Assembly: GCA_937951395.1 (NCBI GenBank)
Contig: CALFBV010000139.1
Location: 1-10,917, forward strand
Source: an uncultured Rubritalea sp.
GTDB taxonomy: Bacteria; Verrucomicrobiota; Verrucomicrobiia; Verrucomicrobiales; Akkermansiaceae
Direction of reading: 5' to 3'
DNA: 10,917 nt
Under the pieces are notes generated by a model. That model searched no databases and was not told where the DNA came from. It saw nothing but the letters and a program-made list of their open reading frames with translations. Below, piece by piece: positions 5,527 through 10,917 of the stretch (position 1 is the stretch's first letter; each line of letters begins with the position of its first letter). The position numbers were made by a program, and so were the translations under genes.

Positions 5527-6231
5527 TTAATCGAAGAGTGCTTTTTTGAACTCTCTTCTGAGTTCATTAGCTTCTTCAAAGAGTTTCTCACGTTCTTTTT
5601 GTGTTATTTCTTTGTCAGTCTTTAGCTTGTCTTCTAGTGAATTTAGCTTGGCTAACTTTCTTCTTAGGCTACTAGCTTCAAGAGTTGAGAGTCTGCCAGA
5701 TTTCTCTCCAGACTGGATGGATTCTTCTAGGCGGTGCTGTTGTCTATTGAGCAGCGGTGTGCGCTCGGAGCCTTCTTCTCCAGTGCCTGCTACTGTGGTG
5801 ATGTTGTCATTGAGCTTGTCTAGCTGAGAGCGTAGTGACTTCAGCTCATCTGCAGTGATGGTGCCATCCTGTTTAGCTGCTGTGAGTTCCTTGGTGATGA
5901 TTGTTTGCTGGTTCTTGAACACGGTGCCTTGACCCTCAGTGATTTTTCCTGCTTTCAATAGAGCCGTGATGCGCTTGTAGGTGTGCTGATTGTATTCATT
6001 GATCCCCTTGGGGCGTATATCCTTACCAGCTTGTGGGAATAAGCCGTGATCATCTTTATGATCTAGCATGCGTTCTTCTGCTGCTGCAGATTTTTCACCC
6101 GGATCCACGTTGTTGTTCCTGTGGTGCTTATGAGGATTGGCTTTGCCCTTTTTGTTTGGTTTCTGAGCGATTGCTGAGGATGTAGTGATTCCTAAGCTGA
6201 TTATTAGATAGATTGTAGTTTTTATTTTCAT
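5527..6231 (-). CDS. Secreted helical-repeat protein of unknown function, 234 aa
   Basis: A clear signal peptide is present: basic MKIK, a hydrophobic core (residues 5-18) and a likely cut after AIA at residue 22. The mature N-terminus is very basic and His/Asn-rich (KPNKKGKANPHKHHRNNN, 24-41), which could bind polyanions or metal. From about residue 85 the protein is charged and helical, with at least three or four related units of the type DGxIT..E...L...L..L: about 88-113 (KAGKITEG), 115-140 (KQDGTITADELKSLRSQLDKL), 168-197 (SGRLSTLEASSLRRKLAKL) and 200-227 (DKEITQKEREKLFEEANEL). Such repeats are common in periplasmic proteins of unknown function; the DG.IT..E spacing recalls a degenerate EF-hand loop, but calcium ligands are incomplete. 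It is transcribed toward rtcA and is divergent from the TPR gene across a 186-bp gap. It is probably exported and unrelated to RNA repair. Confidence 0.8.
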   Translation of the reverse strand: MKIKTTIYLIISLGITTSSAIAQKPNKKGKANPHKHHRNNNVDPGEKSAAAEERMLDHKDDHGLFPQAGKDIRPKGINEYNQHTYKRITALLKAGKITEGQGTVFKNQQTIITKELTAAKQDGTITADELKSLRSQLDKLNDNITTVAGTGEEGSERTPLLNRQQHRLEESIQSGEKSGRLSTLEASSLRRKLAKLNSLEDKLKTDKEITQKEREKLFEEANELRREFKKALFD

Positions 6232-6417
6232 GTTAGTTGGTTGTTTTGGTTACGAGGATGGAACTGCGTGCAGGGGGGATAGTTGTAGAAATCTTCATAA
6301 TTCTTTAAATAATGTTTGGAATTCTGTAGTGGAAGCTTGCCATGATAGCGAAAAAGGGCATGATTTTATCACACAATATCTATTCAATACACTCGAACAC
6401 ATTATTATCTATAAATT
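6232..6417. promoter_or_regulatory. Divergent intergenic region
   Basis: This 186-bp AT-rich gap separates the starts of the secreted helical-repeat gene (minus) and the TPR gene (plus), so it must hold both promoters. I see no clear -35/-10 pair in either direction. Near the TPR start there is an AT-rich run (TTATTATCTATAAATT, 6402-6417) that directly abuts the ATG. A 63-codon ORF across the gap looks fortuitous. Confidence 0.35.
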
Positions 6418-7818
6418 ATGAGCGAACCAATCGTAGAAATCCCCGAAGGTCAACTTCCGCAGAACGTGCGAACACTTTGGCTGAAGTCTCTCAGCGCTGT
6501 AGAACTTCAAAACTATAGCTATGCAGTGAGTCTCTGCCAAGCGATCTTAAAAGATGTCCCAGGATTTGTTGAAGCTAGAAAATTAGCCAGACATTGTGCT
6601 GTGAAAACAGCCGGAGCGGGCAAGAAAAAGGGGAATGCGATGACGCAAATATTTAGCTCTGGAGTATCCGTGTCACGTCTCCAAGGACAGATCAAAAAAG
6701 ATGTCAAAGCTGGTCTCATGGCGCTAGAGAAGGAGCTAGAGAAAGATCCAAATAGTGGCACACTCAATGACCTCCTCTTCGATACAGCTATTCAGCAGAA
6801 TATGAGCGAGACAGCTACCTTCGCACTAGAGACTGTTAGAAAAGGTGCACCTGAGAATACGAAGCTGCTTCATAAGCTAGCGAGTCACTATCTAGCACGC
6901 GACATGCCTCAAGAGGCTGCCGGTGTTTATAAAGACATTATCAAGCAGGATCCGACTGACATAGATGCTGTAAAAGGCGAGAAAGATTCTACAGCTCGTG
7001 CATCTATGAAAAAAGGAGGTTGGGAAGGTGGCTTTGAAGATAGTAAGAAAGATGCAGAAGGAGATAAGGAGCAGGATGATTCTGATAGAGCGGGAATGAC
7101 GCGTGATCAGAAGAAAGCCAAGCTAGGTAAGCTCATGGAGCAGTATCAGGCAGATCAGAATAACATCGGTGTAGTGAAGGAAATAGCGGAACTCTACGAA
7201 GATTTCGGATACTGGCCAGATGCACACGTTTTCTATAGCTGGGCATATCAGCTCAGTCACAAGGACGTGACTCTGAAAAATAAGGCAGAGAAGATGAAAA
7301 ATAAGGATGCTGAGGAGCAGATCAAGAAGCTCGAAGAGCAACTCGTGAATGACCCTGGAAATGAGGAGCTGGCAGCAGAGATCCTGTCTTACAAGCAGGC
7401 AAGATCAGCAGAATCTGTCAAAGAGGCGCAAGTTCGTGTGGATCAGAATCCTACCGATCCTCAGCTTCGCTTTGATCTCGGCTTGGCACTATACAACTCT
7501 GGTGACTACAATGGAGCTATTCCTCATCTGCAGCAAGCAAAGCGTAATCCACATATCAGAACGCGCGTACTGCTCACACTAGGTAGATCATTCGATGCCA
7601 AAGGCATGTTTGATATAGCTAAGAGCCAGCTCGAAGAAGCGATCGAAGACCTCCACTCCATGGACGGAACTAAGAAAGAAGTTCTCTACGAAATGGGGCT
7701 CATCTATACAAAAATGGGAGACAAAGAAGGAGCGCTTGGCTGTTTCAAACAGATCTACGAGGTAGACTACGGCTACCGAGATGTTGCTCAGCGAGTCGAG
7801 GATGCTTACGGCTCATAA
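6418..7818 (+). CDS. Cytoplasmic tetratricopeptide-repeat protein, 466 aa
   Basis: The product has no signal peptide or membrane segment and is built of TPR-like helical pairs. An N-terminal unit covers about 15-60 (NVRTLWLKSLSAVELQNYSY region), a second group about 95-185 (EKDPNSGTLNDLL; LASHYLARDMPQEAAGVYKD), a third about 250-285 (IAELYEDFGYWPDAHVFYSW), and a C-terminal group about 335-460 (DLGLALYNSGDYNGAIPHLQ; LGRSFDAKGMFDIAKSQLEE; MGLIYTKMGDKEGALGCFKQ). Between them are a Gly/Lys/Asp-rich acidic linker (about 198-230) and a charged, possibly coiled-coil, segment (285-330). TPRs form protein-binding superhelices, so this is probably a scaffold or adaptor; the partner is unknown. The overall style resembles long TPR proteins common in Verrucomicrobiota, though that is an impression. 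The ATG at 6418 has no Shine-Dalgarno sequence. It is followed by a 74-bp gap and the dNTPase gene on the same strand. Confidence 0.88.
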   Translation: MSEPIVEIPEGQLPQNVRTLWLKSLSAVELQNYSYAVSLCQAILKDVPGFVEARKLARHCAVKTAGAGKKKGNAMTQIFSSGVSVSRLQGQIKKDVKAGLMALEKELEKDPNSGTLNDLLFDTAIQQNMSETATFALETVRKGAPENTKLLHKLASHYLARDMPQEAAGVYKDIIKQDPTDIDAVKGEKDSTARASMKKGGWEGGFEDSKKDAEGDKEQDDSDRAGMTRDQKKAKLGKLMEQYQADQNNIGVVKEIAELYEDFGYWPDAHVFYSWAYQLSHKDVTLKNKAEKMKNKDAEEQIKKLEEQLVNDPGNEELAAEILSYKQARSAESVKEAQVRVDQNPTDPQLRFDLGLALYNSGDYNGAIPHLQQAKRNPHIRTRVLLTLGRSFDAKGMFDIAKSQLEEAIEDLHSMDGTKKEVLYEMGLIYTKMGDKEGALGCFKQIYEVDYGYRDVAQRVEDAYGS

Positions 7819-7840
7819 GCTAGAAACTCTAAAATTGATT

Positions 7841-7877
7841 AACGGATTCAGATGCTAAGTTTGTTTCCGTTTTTATT
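7841..7877 (+). terminator. Possible weak terminator between the TPR gene and dgt
   Basis: AACGGA (7841-7846) pairs with TCCGTT (7866-7871), and the second arm runs into TTTTTATTT. The loop is long (19 bases) and the stem only 6 bp, so termination would be partial at best. Confidence 0.35.
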
Positions 7878-7892
7878 TCAACCACTATCCAG

Positions 7893-9158
7893 ATGGAAAA
7901 AAATACCTTCTATAACAGTTTTGATACTGAGCGGGTCTCAGAGGAAAAGTATGATGAAACGTATCGTTCGACTTTTCAGGTAGACCGGGATAGAGTGCTT
8001 CATACGCCTACGTTTCGTTCACTACAGAGCAAGACTCAGGTGTTCTGGAGTGGTGAGTATGATTTCTATCGCACTCGTCTCACTCACTCATTGGAGGTGG
8101 CGCAGATTGGCCGGTCTATTTGTAATTTCCTCAACTCGCGTTCAGACCTTTTAAGCGATGACTACTTTATCGACTCAGACCTAGTAGAAGCCGCCTGTCT
8201 CTCGCATGATCTGGGGCATCCGCCATTTGGTCACGCAGGGGAGCGGACCTTGAATAGATTGATGGCTGAATATGGAGGCTTTGAGGGAAATGCTCAGACG
8301 CTTAGGCTCCTAGCAGATCGGATTTTTTCAGCGAGCAAGACTGGAATGAATCCTAGCCGTGCGTTTGTGGATTCTGTTCTAAAGTATAAGACGCTCTGGT
8401 CTGAACTCTGTAATGGAGCTGATAAACCTCATAACCATTTTCTCTATGATGAGCAGTCACATTATCTAGACTGGGTGTTTGGTGGACGAGACTTTCCTGC
8501 GGAATACACGCCTGGAAAAATGCGTGATAAATTCAATTCCATCGAGTGTCAAATCATGGACTGGGCGGATGATACTGCATACTCGCTAAATGATCTAGCA
8601 GATTCTGTTAGAGCTGGATTCCTCACGATAGAGAGAGTAGAGCGCTGGGCTGAAGAGAATGATTGTGGTGTGGAAAAGGGGACGCCAGTAGGTGATCTGC
8701 TGAGATCGATCCGTGGGAATAGAGTCGAGCTGATGGCTGGAAACAGAATAGGTAGATACATTCAGAGCGTGCGCATCGAAGCAGATCTCAACTTCATGAG
8801 CGAGGTCTCTAACAGATATAAATACAAGCTCGTGGTCGATCAAGGAGTCCAGTCTGAGACACATGAATTCAAGAAAATGGCGTATGATCTGGTCTTTAAG
8901 TCACCAGAGTTAAATCAGCTGGAGCATAAAGGAGATCACTTGCTTTCTAAACTTTGGGATATATTAGGTAACGAGAAAAGCCCCTATCACCTATTGCCCG
9001 CCGATGTGGCGGATGAACTCAAACTAGGTGAGACTTTAGCGGATAGACGAAGACTACTTTGTGACTTCTTAGCGAGTCTAACAGATGGCTCCGCTACCAG
9101 ACTTTATAAGAGACTAATGGTGCCAGATTTTGGTTCCATCGGAGACTTGATCGGATAG
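7893..9158 (+). CDS. dgt: dGTPase-like HD-domain deoxynucleoside triphosphate triphosphohydrolase
   Basis: Family members cleave dNTPs (classically dGTP) to the nucleoside and triphosphate, adjusting dNTP pools and limiting foreign DNA. The 421-residue protein shows the expected blocks: RDRVLHTPTFRSLQSKTQVF (32-51), RTRLTHSLEVAQIGRSI (60-76) with metal-binding His65, the HD motif CLSHDLGHPPFGHAGE (102-117) with His105 and Asp106, FEGNAQTLRLL (130-140), and MDWADDTAYSLNDLAD (222-237), where Asp226 would complete the metal site. It is somewhat shorter than E. coli Dgt (about 505 residues). Substrate choice cannot be read from the sequence, so the symbol names the family. The stop is 4 bp before the recQ start, so the two are almost certainly co-transcribed, linking nucleotide pool control with DNA repair. 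The ATG has no Shine-Dalgarno sequence. Confidence 0.92.
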   Translation: MEKNTFYNSFDTERVSEEKYDETYRSTFQVDRDRVLHTPTFRSLQSKTQVFWSGEYDFYRTRLTHSLEVAQIGRSICNFLNSRSDLLSDDYFIDSDLVEAACLSHDLGHPPFGHAGERTLNRLMAEYGGFEGNAQTLRLLADRIFSASKTGMNPSRAFVDSVLKYKTLWSELCNGADKPHNHFLYDEQSHYLDWVFGGRDFPAEYTPGKMRDKFNSIECQIMDWADDTAYSLNDLADSVRAGFLTIERVERWAEENDCGVEKGTPVGDLLRSIRGNRVELMAGNRIGRYIQSVRIEADLNFMSEVSNRYKYKLVVDQGVQSETHEFKKMAYDLVFKSPELNQLEHKGDHLLSKLWDILGNEKSPYHLLPADVADELKLGETLADRRRLLCDFLASLTDGSATRLYKRLMVPDFGSIGDLIG

Positions 9159-9162
9159 GAAT

Positions 9163-10917
9163 ATGAGGAAGGTCATCAAACAGCCACTGGATGCTCTCAA
9201 GGAATACTTCGGGTTTGATGGTTTTCTCGATGGGCAAGATGATGTCGTGCAACGTATACTCAGTGGTACTGATGGACTAGTTGTGATGCCTACAGGTGGC
9301 GGTAAATCTCTCTGTTACCAACTGCCCGCACTTTGCCTTGAGGGCGTGACGCTCGTGGTGAGCCCTTTGATAGCGCTGATGAAAGATCAGATAGACGCGC
9401 TTGAGGCGAAGGATGTGCCAGCCACGATGATTAATTCCACGCTTAGTCATAGCGAGCAACAAGACCGTATTTCTAGGATGCGTAAAGGCGAGTATAAGCT
9501 AGTCTACATAGCTCCAGAGAGATTTCGCTCAGAGTCATTCATGCGGGCGATGACCGATGTGAATATTGCACTCTTCGCAGTGGATGAAGCGCATTGTCTG
9601 AGTCAATGGGGGCATGATTTTAGGCCTGACTATATGAGGCTTGGTGCGGCTCTTGAGAGAATCGGGAATCCGCAGTGCATCGCTCTGACAGCGACTGCTA
9701 CCGCTGTTGTTAGAAAAGATATTCTCCGTGTGCTTAAGCTGCGTAGTCCGTTTGAAATGATCAGTGGGTTTGCACGTCCGAACTTGTCACTAGCTATTTC
9801 TGCCACGGAGAAACACAGTCTAAAATACAAGCGGATCAAGGAGATCATCAAGGATCATAAAACGGGAATTATTTACTGTGCTACGCGCAAGAGGGTAGAT
9901 GAGGTGTCCGAGATGCTTGCTAGTTGGAACGTCAACTGCATCGCTTATCATGGGGGCATGAGCGATGTTCTTCGTGAACAAACTCAGACAAAATTTATCA
10001 CCAAGGAAGCAGATGTTGCGGTGGCGACAAATGCCTTTGGAATGGGGATCGACCGATCCGATGTCCGATTTGTGATTCACTTCGAAATACCTGGAAGTGT
10101 CGAAGCCTACTATCAAGAAGCAGGAAGAGCGGGGCGTGATGGCGAGGCCTCTTTCTGTGAGCTCTTCTTTAACTACGCAGACACGAGAACGCAGGAATTT
10201 TTCATTGAAGGAGTGAACCCGAGTTATCCTGATATTTGTAATATTTATCAATACCTGCTGAATGAAGCGAACTCGGAATTTGAAATAAGACAAACACTAG
10301 ACCAGATTAAGGAAGGAGCTGAAATCAAGAACGGTATGGCGGTGGGAAGCGCGCTCGGTGTTCTAATGCGAAATAGACTGATCGAGAGATTCGATATATC
10401 TGGTTCGCGGTCAAAAGGAACCCGTCTACTACAACCTAACATTTTAGCCTCACAGATACCTGTCAACCGGCAGGATCTAGAAGAGAAACACGAGCGAGAC
10501 CGTGAGAAACTCAACTCAATGATCGAGATGTGTTACTCACGACAGTGTCGTCAGCAGTGGATTATGGATTACTTCGGCGAGCAAAATCCTGCGCCATGCG
10601 GTAGCTGTGATGTCTGCCAGAGTCAGTTCGGAGGAGATCTAAGAAAGGGTACAAAATCAGAAATACTGATGCTACGCAAGGCACTCAGCGGAGTGGCGCG
10701 GATGAGCAGGACTAATGCGGGTAAATGGGAGGGGAGATTTGGCAGAGGGAAGATCGTCCAAATGCTCATGGGTAGTCGTTCTCAAGATATCCTGAAAAAC
10801 CGATTAGACACTTTAAGTACCTATGGAATACTCCAAGAAACAGGCACTGCCACGCTCAATGAACTCTTCAAATACATGCACGATGCGAGCCTCATTTATA
10901 CCCAGAAAGGTGAGTTT
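9163..10917 (+). CDS. recQ: RecQ-family ATP-dependent DNA helicase (3' end outside window)
   Basis: The frame is open from ATG 9163 to the window edge (585 codons). RecQ unwinds DNA 3'-to-5' in recombination and stalled-fork repair. Helicase motifs appear in order: motif 0 GFLDGQDDVV (20-29), Walker A MPTGGGKSLCYQLPA (42-56), Ia VVSPLIALMKDQ (65-76), II AVDEAHCLSQWGHDFRPDY (139-157), III ALTATAT (174-180), IV GIIYCATRKRVDEV (235-248), V VATNAFGMGIDRSDVRFVIH (287-306), VI YYQEAGRAGRDG (316-327). A zinc site follows, with Cys462, Cys479, Cys482 and Cys485, then an RQC winged-helix region (about 495-575). Two points differ from E. coli RecQ. Motif 0 has Leu22 where Arg of FRxxQ is usual. About 80 extra residues (roughly 345-440), looking like a small winged-helix, separate the helicase core from the zinc site. 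An HRDC domain, if present, lies beyond the window. It starts 4 bp after dgt. Confidence 0.95.
   Translation, partial: MRKVIKQPLDALKEYFGFDGFLDGQDDVVQRILSGTDGLVVMPTGGGKSLCYQLPALCLEGVTLVVSPLIALMKDQIDALEAKDVPATMINSTLSHSEQQDRISRMRKGEYKLVYIAPERFRSESFMRAMTDVNIALFAVDEAHCLSQWGHDFRPDYMRLGAALERIGNPQCIALTATATAVVRKDILRVLKLRSPFEMISGFARPNLSLAISATEKHSLKYKRIKEIIKDHKTGIIYCATRKRVDEVSEMLASWNVNCIAYHGGMSDVLREQTQTKFITKEADVAVATNAFGMGIDRSDVRFVIHFEIPGSVEAYYQEAGRAGRDGEASFCELFFNYADTRTQEFFIEGVNPSYPDICNIYQYLLNEANSEFEIRQTLDQIKEGAEIKNGMAVGSALGVLMRNRLIERFDISGSRSKGTRLLQPNILASQIPVNRQDLEEKHERDREKLNSMIEMCYSRQCRQQWIMDYFGEQNPAPCGSCDVCQSQFGGDLRKGTKSEILMLRKALSGVARMSRTNAGKWEGRFGRGKIVQMLMGSRSQDILKNRLDTLSTYGILQETGTATLNELFKYMHDASLIYTQKGEF

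Noticed and set aside
5515..5540. Terminator between convergent rtcA and the secreted-protein gene
   Set aside because: Only a 4-bp GATT/AATC pairing is visible and there is no T-tract on either strand.
6230..6421. 63-codon plus-strand ORF overlapping the TPR gene start as ATGA
   Set aside because: It starts on the complement of the divergent gene's start codon, has no recognisable features and fills the space needed for two promoters; probably fortuitous.
1..10917. CRISPR array, insertion sequence, phage attachment site or toxin-antitoxin pair
   Set aside because: No regularly spaced direct repeats, transposase-like frames, terminal inverted repeats or recognisable toxin genes were seen.

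Overview
The window is chromosomal bacterial DNA of middling GC content. Its centre is an RNA-repair (rtc) locus: the sigma54-dependent regulator rtcR on the minus strand, and rtcB (RNA ligase) and rtcA (RNA 3'-phosphate cyclase) on the plus strand. Most starts have no clear Shine-Dalgarno sequence. Together with the styles of the TPR and dNTPase proteins, this suggests Verrucomicrobiota or a neighbouring phylum. That placement is an impression from protein style and was not tested.

Layout. Positions 1-54 hold the last codons of a plus-strand gene, followed by a strong bidirectional terminator (71-116) that also ends a small minus-strand lipoprotein gene (134-346). rtcR (395-1987) is on the minus strand. 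Then come a putative small membrane protein ORF (2053-2553), a good sigma54 -24/-12 promoter lying inside the 3' end of that ORF (2463-2478), and about 270 bp of transcribed leader. The leader holds two structured RNA elements with tRNA-like signatures: a canonical T-arm at 2585-2601, and a long-stem RNA at 2631-2750 with D-arm-like and T-loop-like boxes. Next is a 40-codon ORF that looks like the C-terminal tail of an SPFH/slipin protein (2767-2889). Its stop overlaps the rtcB start. rtcB (2889-4397), an inter-cistronic hairpin (4439-4470) and rtcA (4501-5514) complete the locus.

Downstream are a secreted helical-repeat protein (5527-6231, minus, convergent with rtcA), a cytoplasmic TPR protein (6418-7818), a dGTPase-like HD phosphohydrolase (7893-9158), and a RecQ helicase starting 4 bp later and running off the window.

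How the genes fit together. In Escherichia and Salmonella, RtcR carries a CARF ligand domain that responds to RNA ends with 2',3'-cyclic phosphate. It then drives sigma54 transcription of rtcBA, whose products join or recyclise such ends. Some rtc loci also encode Y RNAs (YrlA/YrlB, with tRNA-like modules) and a Ro60/Rsr protein, and others encode slipins. This locus has the regulator, promoter, ligase and cyclase. It has no Ro gene in the window, only a slipin remnant, and two tRNA-like RNA elements in the leader. The leader is the most interesting part of the window. dgt and recQ form a separate, probably co-transcribed, nucleotide/DNA-maintenance pair.
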